A stretch of 6,456 nucleotides of DNA. It comes from Elusimicrobiota bacterium. Its GTDB lineage: Bacteria; Elusimicrobiota; Elusimicrobia; O2-12-FULL-59-9. The stretch covers positions 1 through 6,456 of the forward strand of contig JACQRQ010000014.1 of assembly GCA_016206405.1 (NCBI GenBank), in the 5' to 3' direction. The translations under genes were made by a program, and so were the position numbers. Below the pieces are notes generated by a model. That model was not told where the DNA came from and did not search any database. It saw only the letters and a list, made by a program, of their open reading frames with translations. Below are positions 1-5,141 of the stretch, piece by piece (the first letter of the stretch is position 1; each line of letters opens with the position of its first letter).

Positions 1-236
1 AAAAGCGGCGGCCGGGGGCCTCCAGGCGACGGGAGAAACGCCCTGCGCCGGCGGCGCCCAAAGGCAGCCGGTTAGGATGATAATGATAGCTAGACGCACA
101 CTTTTACCTATTAAGATATATTCTACGACCGCGGAAGGGGGCGGCACATGGGCCCAATGGGGCTAAAGCCGCGGGCAAAAGTCCTAGGCTCAAATAGGCC
201 CTAGGACCTTCGCCCCAGCACGCCCCAGCGCGCCTC
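1..236. other. Upstream region without a clear gene; possible tail of a preceding gene at the left edge
   Basis: Bases 1 to about 75 are very GC-rich and then give way abruptly to an AT-rich stretch (about 76-125), as often happens at the end of a gene. On the plus strand, frame 3 is open from the edge to TGA at 78-80 and reads as an Arg/Lys/Ala/Pro-rich tail (ending ...APAAPKGSRLG). Frame 1 is open to TAG at 73-75 and frame 2 to TAA at 164-166, so the frame cannot be decided. Such basic tails occur on RNA-binding proteins, but this is only a possibility. CCGCGG occurs at 129-134 and again at 169-174, and could form a loose hairpin around a small CCC/GGG stem (153-161). Two imperfect copies of CGCCCCAGC lie at 211-219 and 221-229. 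I see no RNA gene here. Confidence 0.3.
181..207. repeat. Perfect 8-base inverted repeat GTCCTAGG-N11-CCTAGGAC
   Basis: GTCCTAGG (181-188) and CCTAGGAC (200-207) are exact reverse complements separated by 11 bases. Each arm contains the palindrome CCTAGG. The right arm ends 30 bases before the -35 box of the propeller gene promoter. It could be a protein-binding dyad or a small hairpin. No T-run follows it, so it is a poor intrinsic terminator. The function is inferred only from symmetry and position. Confidence 0.5.
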
Positions 237-265
237 TTGAATTGTTGCCGCAGTTTTTACATAAT
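237..265 (+). promoter_or_regulatory. Sigma70-type promoter for the propeller gene
   Basis: TTGAAT (237-242, 4 of 6 matches to TTGACA) and CATAAT (260-265, 5 of 6 matches to TATAAT) are separated by exactly 17 bases. Transcription would start near 272, giving a leader of about 98 bases before the ATG at 370. The surrounding bases (251-290) are distinctly AT-rich compared with the rest of the window. The placement relative to a strong ribosome binding site supports the call. Transcription itself is not shown. Confidence 0.6.
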
Positions 266-324
266 TACGACTTACTTAAAATAGGCCATTTTTGCCGCAC
301 AGCCGGAAATAGCCAGTGAAAATT

Positions 325-360
325 GTCCCCGCGCCGGGTCCGCCCGGGCGGGACAGGAGG
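325..360 (+). promoter_or_regulatory. Leader hairpin abutting a strong AGGAGG ribosome binding site
   Basis: GTCCC (325-329) pairs with GGGAC (350-354), and inside it CCGGG (334-338) pairs with CCCGG (343-347) around a TCCG loop. This makes a GC-rich hairpin with one internal loop. It ends immediately before AGGAGG (355-360), which sits 9 bases before the ATG at 370. The site decides the start: the in-frame GTG at 316 lies before the hairpin and has no comparable site. The hairpin leaves the binding site free. It may protect the mRNA 5' end or help present the site, which is inference. Confidence 0.55.
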
Positions 361-369
361 AATAGAAAA

Positions 370-2139
370 ATGAGGGGAACGTGTCTGTGGATGGCGCTCG
401 TCATGGCCGCGCCGGGATTCGCCGGCCGGGCTTGGGCGGGAGCCAAACTGTGGGAGAAGAAGCTCGACTCCGACGTGGTGTGGAAGCAGTTCCACGACGC
501 CGGGGTGGTGCTGACGGTGACCAAGAAGGGAAACCTCTACGGCTTTGATCCGAAGACCGGCGAGGAGAAGTTCAAGGTGGAGGATCTGCTGAAGCCGTTG
601 ACCCCGGACGAGATCCCGGGCCGGCCGTACGTGGTGCCCGACTCTCCGCTGGTGGTCGTCGTGACCAAGGCGGGGATGATAAAGCCCGAGGTGATTTCCG
701 TGCTCGACGTGACCACGGGCAAGGCGGGCTGGACGCTCGGCTCCGAGGTGCCGCAGGCCTCGTGGGCGGCTCTATTGGAGGGCAAGGAACCCTCCGCGCC
801 TCCGCAGGCCACCTTCAGCGGACTGCACTCGGCCATCCTCGACCCCAATCGCATGCAGCTTGTGCTTTTCACGGCCGGCGCCACCCTCTGGAAGGGCGAG
901 CCGATGAAGAGCAAATACTACCGCATGCTCGAAGGGACGGTCGCGGGAGTGGACCTGGCCACCGGCAAGCTCAATTTCGTCGCCGCCTACGCGGGCGACC
1001 CGGGGACGTATGACACCGTCAAGGACGGCGGTCTCCAGATCGTTGGAGACAACGTGCTCATCGACTGGAACGGGGTGATGGCTTACCGGCTCACGGATGG
1101 GGCCGAGGTCGTCTCGGCGTCGTTTAAGCGCGCCTTGAAGAAGGGCCGCTACGCCCTGCAGGGCGCCCACGCCCGGACGATCGTGGAGGGCGACGTCGCC
1201 TACCTCGTCGTCAAGGACCACGTCGAAGCCTGGGATATGAAGACCGGGCAGCGCAAGTGGGAGGCGGAAGGAACCGACAGCGCCATTCCCGAACTGCATC
1301 TTGCGGGAGACAAGCTCGTGGTCCGCATCGGCGGGGTGTTTTGCTTCACCTCCGCCGGGCAGGAGCAATGCGTCGACCAGGATCCCTACGGCGTGGTGGT
1401 GTATGACAAAGCCTCGGGGAAGCAGGTTTTTCACACCAAGGAGTGGGACAAAAAGTCTAAAAACATCCTCATCACGCCCCTGGCGATCGCCAACGGGCTG
1501 GTTTATTGGGGAACCTCGGCGCGCTTGATCGCTCTGGATTTGGAGAGCCTGCAGGTCAAGTTCACGACCGAGCTCAACGGCAACGACCCGAATGAAAATC
1601 CGGGCGGGATCGCCGTCGAGGGCGGGAAGGTCTACCTCATGAACACGCAGACGACCGGCGCTTTTGACGCCGCGACGGGATCGCTGCTGTGGTCCAAGAC
1701 CGTTCCGGCGACCAAGATGGACGCGGCCATGAAAATGGCGCTGACCTTCACCAAAGCGGTGGCGGCGCTCGACGCCGTGCAGCGGGCCTACAGCCGCGCC
1801 CAAGAGGGCGGATTAGGCTCCGATGACGTTTGGGCGAAGAAGACCGCCGCGGCGCTCGGCCAGACCTACGGCGCGGGCTATGACAACATGATGAAGCGGA
1901 TGTCCGCGGCCGACGAGGCCGGGCAATTCAACTACGTCATGACCGGCAAGGCCAAGGACGCCGTCGTGGTCGGGGTCAACACCAAGACCGGCGAAGTGGA
2001 GCGCGGCACTCAAGTCGAGGGCCGCGTGCCGGAGTTCATGGTGGACCCGGTGTCGGCGGTGCTCGTCAACGTGTCGAAGAGCGACCCCAAGTGGGTCATG
2101 GGCTTCGATATGAGCGCCCCGCTGCCTGAGTTCAACTAA
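370..2139 (+). CDS. Secreted PQQ-type beta-propeller repeat protein
   Basis: A 589-residue protein that belongs by its repeats to the PQQ-like/BamB-like beta-propeller superfamily. The start is the ATG preceded by AGGAGG at 9 bases. Residues 1-23 form a Sec signal peptide (hydrophobic core, cleavage expected after AWA); there is no lipobox, so it should be soluble in the periplasm or outside. Blade motifs of the type 'aliphatic-x-D-x-x-T/S-G-x-x-x-W/F' occur near residues 55-68 (YGFDPKTGEEKF), 108-122, 189-203, 235-248, 283-298 (AWDMKTGQRKW), 341-354, 384-398, 428-441 (FDAATGSLLW) and 531-545. That suggests about eight blades. Residues 448-525 interrupt the pattern with an Ala/Met/Lys-rich, probably helical segment before the last blade. 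C325 and C334 could form a disulfide. No dehydrogenase catalytic motif or cytochrome CxxCH is seen, so enzyme activity is not supported. A BamB role is possible but BamB is usually a shorter lipoprotein. The gene appears to be transcribed alone. Confidence 0.85.
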   Translation: MRGTCLWMALVMAAPGFAGRAWAGAKLWEKKLDSDVVWKQFHDAGVVLTVTKKGNLYGFDPKTGEEKFKVEDLLKPLTPDEIPGRPYVVPDSPLVVVVTKAGMIKPEVISVLDVTTGKAGWTLGSEVPQASWAALLEGKEPSAPPQATFSGLHSAILDPNRMQLVLFTAGATLWKGEPMKSKYYRMLEGTVAGVDLATGKLNFVAAYAGDPGTYDTVKDGGLQIVGDNVLIDWNGVMAYRLTDGAEVVSASFKRALKKGRYALQGAHARTIVEGDVAYLVVKDHVEAWDMKTGQRKWEAEGTDSAIPELHLAGDKLVVRIGGVFCFTSAGQEQCVDQDPYGVVVYDKASGKQVFHTKEWDKKSKNILITPLAIANGLVYWGTSARLIALDLESLQVKFTTELNGNDPNENPGGIAVEGGKVYLMNTQTTGAFDAATGSLLWSKTVPATKMDAAMKMALTFTKAVAALDAVQRAYSRAQEGGLGSDDVWAKKTAAALGQTYGAGYDNMMKRMSAADEAGQFNYVMTGKAKDAVVVGVNTKTGEVERGTQVEGRVPEFMVDPVSAVLVNVSKSDPKWVMGFDMSAPLPEFN

Positions 2140-2141
2140 GC

Positions 2142-2187
2142 CGAATTCCCCGATTGGGGAATTCGCCCGCGAGGCCGGGGATTTTTT
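2142..2187 (+). terminator. Hairpin cluster and T-run after the propeller gene
   Basis: CGAATTCCCC (2142-2151) and GGGGAATTCG (2156-2165) form a perfect 10-base stem with a GATT loop, starting 3 bases after the stop codon. A weaker CCCG/CGGG stem (2166-2169 with 2176-2179) follows, then six T (2182-2187). The T-run is 17 bases from the strong stem, so the exact terminating structure is uncertain, but the position strongly suggests the transcript ends here. Confidence 0.6.
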
Positions 2188-2218
2188 CCAGGACTCGCCG
2201 GATAATAGATACGCGCAC

Positions 2219-2244
2219 CGGGGGCTCCCTTACGGGAGCCCCCG
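2219..2244. terminator. Perfect 11-base GC-rich hairpin between convergent genes
   Basis: CGGGGGCTCCC (2219-2229) and GGGAGCCCCCG (2234-2244) pair perfectly around a TTAC loop. No T-run follows on either strand, so it is either a backup transcription barrier or an mRNA 3' end stabiliser. It lies between the two convergent genes. Confidence 0.5.
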
Positions 2245-2298
2245 CCGCATTTCCGGAGAGCGCGGTGGCGCCATGCCCCAGCTCCCAGCGTTCATCCT

Positions 2299-2325
2299 CT
2301 GTTCTTCATAAGCTTCACAAGCTTC
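2299..2325. repeat. Short 9-base tandem repeat
   Basis: ATAAGCTTC (2308-2316) is followed directly by ACAAGCTTC (2317-2325), with a decayed third unit CTGTTCTTC at 2299-2307. It lies in the intergenic space between convergent genes, and no function is visible. The rest of the 2245-2408 interval is AT-richer than the genes and shows no gene that I can support. Confidence 0.4.
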
Positions 2326-2408
2326 CGATCTCGGTGTGAAATCATAATTGATAAATAGTATGGCCATTTGCAAAAGACGATTTCGCCGATTATCAGGACG
2401 GAGAACGC

Positions 2409-2450
2409 AAAAGCGGCGAGGCGCGGCCGGCATTACCGGCTGCGCCTCGC
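2409..2450 (-). terminator. Intrinsic terminator of the minus-strand duplicated-domain gene
   Basis: On the minus strand, reading from 2450 down, a 9-base stem (2442-2450 with 2416-2424) is followed by one mismatch and a 5-base stem (2436-2440 with 2426-2430) around a 5-base loop. Three bases later comes TTTT (complement of 2409-2412). It lies 33 bases after the stop codon of the minus-strand gene. The stem is very stable but the T-run is short. Confidence 0.7.
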
Positions 2451-2482
2451 GCCTGTTGTGATTTCTTAGGTTGCGGTGTGGG

Positions 2483-3346
2483 TTAGAAAATCTCCTCGAA
2501 GAGGATGTCCAGGCCGCCTTTGCAGGTGACTCTAAACTGCGCGGTTTCGATGAAGCCGTACTTCGGGCCGATCTCGACTTTGAGATTGCGGTCGTAGGAG
2601 AAAAACGAGGCCTGATCGCACACCTCGCCCGGCGGGAAAGTGAAGGAGGCCGTGGGACTGGGCATTTTATAGGTCTTGGGCAGGCGTCTTTCAAAACCCC
2701 AGGAATTGGCGACGGAGAGCTGAACCTCGGTCTCCGGGCTGAATTTTCTCGGGTTCATTTGAATCTTCGCGTTGACCTGGCCGTTGACCACTTTGAAGCT
2801 GACTTTAGTTTCTCTCGATTGCCGGCGGCCGTTGTGTCTGCCGGAGGAGCCGTTGCCCGAGCCGCTGCAATAAAAGGACTTGCTGGTTTCGCTCGTCTTG
2901 TAGGAGCGATCGGTTCCTTTGACCGCGGTCCAGACCCTGACGGAAGTGGGGCCGGCGGAGGGGCAGACGTCTTTATACGGCAAAGTGAAGCTCTGCTTGG
3001 GGGAATTGAGGGTGTAAGTCTTGTTTTCCCGCACACGGCGCTCGTTGTATTGCGCCCCGGCGTAAAAACGCACTTCCACGTAGCCGTTGGCCTCGTTGAT
3101 GCTGCGCAATTGGTTCGGATCGATGCTCACGGCGATGTTGACGGAATCGCCGCCGGGGCTCACATCGAGGGTGAAGTCCGTGGTCAAATTCCGCACCTTG
3201 ACCAACGTCAAAGTCCGCTGGGCTTCAATCCCGGCTTGTTCGAAGAGTTGGGCGCCGTCCGGTTCGGAGGCATAGCCCGGGTTGAGGAGGGCGAGGCTCG
3301 CCAGCAAAGCGCCTGCGCTCAATAGAAATACTTTCATTCGCTTCAT
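2483..3346 (-). CDS. Secreted protein of unknown family with a duplicated cysteine-paired domain
   Basis: A 287-residue protein whose family I do not recognise. The start chosen is the ATG at 3346-3344, with AAGGAG 12 bases upstream; a second in-frame Met follows three codons later. Residues 1-26 form a Sec signal peptide (MKRMK basic start, hydrophobic core, cleavage expected after GYA). The mature protein has two copies of one domain: about 68-160 and about 188-275. Matching landmarks are SVNIAVSIDPN (68-78) with QVNAKIQMNPR (190-200), SFTLPYKDVC (119-128) with SFTFPPGEVC (234-243), and terminal FYC (160) with VTC (275). The cysteines C128-C160 and C243-C275 have the same 32-residue spacing, so each domain probably carries one disulfide. 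Alternating hydrophobic residues suggest beta-sandwich folds (inference). A Gly/Ser/Arg/Asn-rich linker (about 161-179) joins them. No catalytic motif or sorting signal is seen. A binding or adhesion role is possible but unproven. Confidence 0.85.
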   Translation of the reverse strand: MKRMKVFLLSAGALLASLALLNPGYASEPDGAQLFEQAGIEAQRTLTLVKVRNLTTDFTLDVSPGGDSVNIAVSIDPNQLRSINEANGYVEVRFYAGAQYNERRVRENKTYTLNSPKQSFTLPYKDVCPSAGPTSVRVWTAVKGTDRSYKTSETSKSFYCSGSGNGSSGRHNGRRQSRETKVSFKVVNGQVNAKIQMNPRKFSPETEVQLSVANSWGFERRLPKTYKMPSPTASFTFPPGEVCDQASFFSYDRNLKVEIGPKYGFIETAQFRVTCKGGLDILFEEIF

Positions 3347-3358
3347 GATGATTTGATT

Positions 3359-3364
3359 CTCCTT
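3359..3364 (-). promoter_or_regulatory. Ribosome binding site of the minus-strand gene
   Basis: AAGGAG reads on the minus strand at 3364-3359, 12 bases before the ATG at 3346. This is slightly long but it is the only good site nearby. It places the start 35 codons inside the longest open frame, immediately before the signal peptide, and so removes a spurious N-terminal extension. Confidence 0.65.
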
Positions 3365-3393
3365 ACGGAATGATGAACATGCTGCAAGAAAAA

Positions 3394-3399
3394 ATTCTA
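3394..3399 (-). promoter_or_regulatory. Candidate -10 box for the minus-strand gene
   Basis: TAGAAT on the minus strand (complement of 3394-3399) matches 5 of 6 positions of TATAAT and is followed by a T-rich stretch. It would give a leader of about 40 bases. No good -35 box lies at 16-18 bases, where the sequence is GC-rich. An alternative with correct 17-base spacing but weaker boxes is TTGGAC (3477-3472) and TAAATG (3454-3449). Neither is strong. Confidence 0.25.
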
Positions 3400-3483
3400 C
3401 AAAGCTTCGCCGAAAGGGCGCATGGGCCTTCTGGGCAGGAAAACGCGGCATTTAGTCCTATAAAGGATTAGGTCCAAGGGGAC

Positions 3484-3620
3484 GTGATATAGAGTGATAA
3501 AGTGGGGGAGGAAGCAGTGGTAGAGTGGGGGGGGAGTGGTAAAGTGATAGAGTGGTAGAGTGGTAAAGTGGTAGAGTGGTAAAGTGGCAGACGTCAAGTG
3601 GTCCAGTGATCGAGTGGTCG
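3484..3620. repeat. Degenerate 8-base tandem repeat array (AGTGGTAR) with a G8 tract
   Basis: Seven units are in perfect register at 3535-3590: AGTGGTAA, AGTGATAG, AGTGGTAG, AGTGGTAA, AGTGGTAG, AGTGGTAA, AGTGGCAG. The AA and AG endings partly alternate, giving a 16-base super-period. After a 6-base break three diverged units follow (3597-3620: AGTGGTCC, AGTGATCG, AGTGGTCG). Older copies lie upstream (3493-3500, 3501-3508, 3516-3523), and eight G occupy 3527-3534. The array sits between two divergent genes, about 140 bases from one start and 114 from the other. Its unit is not a multiple of three and no spacers exist, so it is neither a CRISPR array nor likely coding. Slippage could change its length. 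Confidence 0.85.
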
Positions 3621-3733
3621 AGGCGTTGCCTCTGGTCAGCGCCGCACCCTCCCCTCCCCCACGGCTATCCAATGAAGCGGGGGTCCTTAGACCCGAGAAC
3701 TGAGCCGAAGGTGAGGCTCGCAGGGCGCGACAA
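3621..3733 (+). other. Leader region of the methyltransferase-ychF operon
   Basis: No gene and no convincing promoter are visible here. A C-rich run occupies 3646-3660, and GGGTC/GACCC with a CTTA loop (3681-3694) can form a 5-base hairpin. AGGG at 3722-3725, 8 bases before the ATG at 3734, is the probable but modest ribosome binding site of the first operon gene. The operon promoter may lie in or before the repeat array; a TATAAA at 3459-3464 has no matching -35 box. Confidence 0.35.
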
Positions 3734-5122
3734 ATGGAAACGTTTCAGGTTCGGATTGAAAAAATGGCGTTGGAGGGGCAGGCCATCGGGAAGGCCCCGG
3801 GCTCCGACAAGGTGATTTTTGTGCCGTATGCCGTTCCCGGCGACCTTCTGGAAGTGCGCCTGATCAAAGCGAAAACCCAGTATGCCCAGGCTAAAATCAT
3901 GAGGGTGATCGAGGCGGGGCCGGGGCGGGTGGCGCCGCCGTGCCCGCACCATTTCCAGGTTTCCGGAGCGGAACCATTTTGGTGCGGCGGCTGCAACATG
4001 CAGCAGCTCGACTATGCCCTTCAACTCAAGCTCAAAAGGGAAGCGGTGCTCGACGCCTTAAGGCGCATCGGCAAATTCCCATCGGTTCCGGTCGCGGAGA
4101 CCTTGCCCTCGCCGCCGTGGCGGTGCCGCAATAAGGTGCAGGTGCCCTTCGCCTTTTCAGGCGGCGAAATTCAGGCCGGTTTTTTCGCTCCCGGCACTCA
4201 CAAAATCGTGCCGTTTCAAGACTGCTTGCTTCAGCCGGAGTTCTCCGTCCGGCTGGTGCATCAAGTGGCCGCGCTGGCCCGGCGCTTCGGTTGGCAGATC
4301 TATGACGAGGACCGCCGCCGGGGCTGGCTCCGGCATCTGGTCGTTCGCACCAATCAAGACGGCCAAGCCTTGGCGACGCTGGTGACCCGCACGCCCGAGT
4401 TTCCCCGCCTCAAAGAGGCGGTCGCGGAGCTCACCCGGGCCTTTCCGGAAATGATCGGCCTTCACCAAAACGTCCAGCCGGCCCAGACCAGCGTGATTTT
4501 GGGTTCCCGCTGGAGGCGTTTGTGGGGGCGGGACTTTATCGTGGAAAAAATCGGGGGGCTCCGCCTCGAGGTATCCCCGGGCGCGTTTTTGCAGGTCAAC
4601 ACGCCGGCGTGCGAGGCGCTTTACCGGAGCGTCGAGGGCATGTTGTTTGAGGGCGGATTCCGGCCCGGCCATGTGCTCGACCTTTATTGCGGCGTGGGGG
4701 CCATCGCCCTGTGGGTGGCCGGGCGCGCGGGCGGCGCCGCCGTCATGGGCGTGGAGGAAAACCACCGCAGCGTGGACAGCGCCCGCCACAACGCGCGGCT
4801 AAACGGCGCGGGACAGGTCCAATTTTTCTGCGCCAAAGTGGAGGATTTTTTGAAGCGCCCCGCAAACACCTCGGCCAAGGCTTCCGAGGCAGGCGTATTG
4901 CTGGACCCGCCGCGCTCCGGCTTGAGCCCTTTGGCGCTGGAGCGGCTGGCGCGGCGCGGATTTTCGCGCATCATCTATATTTCCTGCGACCCCGCCTCCT
5001 TCGCCCGCGACGCGCGGCGCTTGGCCGACCGGGGCTACGCGCTTAAAGCGGTTCAGCCGGTGGATTTGTTCCCGCAGACGGCGCATGTGGAACTCGCCGC
5101 GCGGCTCGACCGGCTGCGATGA
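3734..5122 (+). CDS. rlmD: 23S rRNA (uracil-C5)-methyltransferase, RlmD/RlmCD-like, with TRAM domain
   Basis: A 462-residue enzyme of the TrmA/RlmC/RlmD family, which transfers a methyl group from S-adenosylmethionine to C5 of a uracil in RNA. A TRAM RNA-binding domain occupies about residues 1-58. Iron-sulfur ligands are C70, C84, C87 and C164. The usual C-x5-C-x2-C is here C-x13-C-x2-C, an 8-residue expansion. The RNKVQVPF motif follows at 132-139. The methyltransferase domain has FLQVN (285-289), the SAM loop DLYCGVGAIAL (316-326), acidic E341, DPPRSGL (391-397), the nucleophile C418 in SCDPASFARD, and the general base E453 in HVEL. All catalytic residues are present. Family members modify U1939 (E. 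coli RlmD), U747 plus U1939 (B. subtilis RlmCD), or tRNA U54 in some archaea, so the exact target is open. It is somewhat longer than E. coli RlmD. It is first in an operon, 19 bases before ychF. Confidence 0.9.
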   Translation: METFQVRIEKMALEGQAIGKAPGSDKVIFVPYAVPGDLLEVRLIKAKTQYAQAKIMRVIEAGPGRVAPPCPHHFQVSGAEPFWCGGCNMQQLDYALQLKLKREAVLDALRRIGKFPSVPVAETLPSPPWRCRNKVQVPFAFSGGEIQAGFFAPGTHKIVPFQDCLLQPEFSVRLVHQVAALARRFGWQIYDEDRRRGWLRHLVVRTNQDGQALATLVTRTPEFPRLKEAVAELTRAFPEMIGLHQNVQPAQTSVILGSRWRRLWGRDFIVEKIGGLRLEVSPGAFLQVNTPACEALYRSVEGMLFEGGFRPGHVLDLYCGVGAIALWVAGRAGGAAVMGVEENHRSVDSARHNARLNGAGQVQFFCAKVEDFLKRPANTSAKASEAGVLLDPPRSGLSPLALERLARRGFSRIIYISCDPASFARDARRLADRGYALKAVQPVDLFPQTAHVELAARLDRLR

Positions 5123-5141
5123 ATTTCAAAATAGGATAATC

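Noticed and set aside
316..369. GTG start at 316 extending the propeller protein by 18 residues
   Set aside because: The extension is encoded by the leader hairpin and would bury the signal peptide. AGGAGG points to the ATG at 370.
772..1803. A 343-codon open frame on the minus strand inside the propeller gene
   Set aside because: It is antisense to a gene with a signal peptide, strong ribosome binding site and blade motifs. Its translation has no recognisable domain and is explained by high GC content.
2230..2694. A 154-codon minus-strand frame across the intergenic region
   Set aside because: It runs through the terminator hairpins and overlaps the 3' end of the duplicated-domain gene in another frame, with no ribosome binding site or recognisable domain.
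2471..3325. A 284-codon plus-strand open frame opposite the duplicated-domain gene
   Set aside because: The minus-strand product has a signal peptide, ribosome binding site, terminator and a duplicated domain with matched cysteines, none of which the plus frame shows.
3347..3451. Upstream Met at 3451 extending the minus-strand protein by 35 residues
   Set aside because: The signal peptide starts at 3346, just after AAGGAG. The extension has no ribosome binding site and covers the likely promoter.
3484..3620. Possible CRISPR array or coding repeat
   Set aside because: Units are only 8 bases, contiguous and without spacers; no cas genes are nearby, and the period breaks the reading frame.
3397..3672. 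Minus-strand frame reading LPLYHFTT repeats
   Set aside because: It is a translation of the 8-base DNA repeat and has no start context or non-repeat domain.
4157..4789. A 210-codon minus-strand frame inside the methyltransferase gene
   Set aside because: It lies opposite intact methyltransferase motifs and shows no domain or start signal.
5085..5141. Upstream Met extending YchF by 19 residues
   Set aside because: It would overlap the methyltransferase gene. The family begins at the MEIGIVGLPNVGKS-type N-terminus, and AGGA precedes that ATG.
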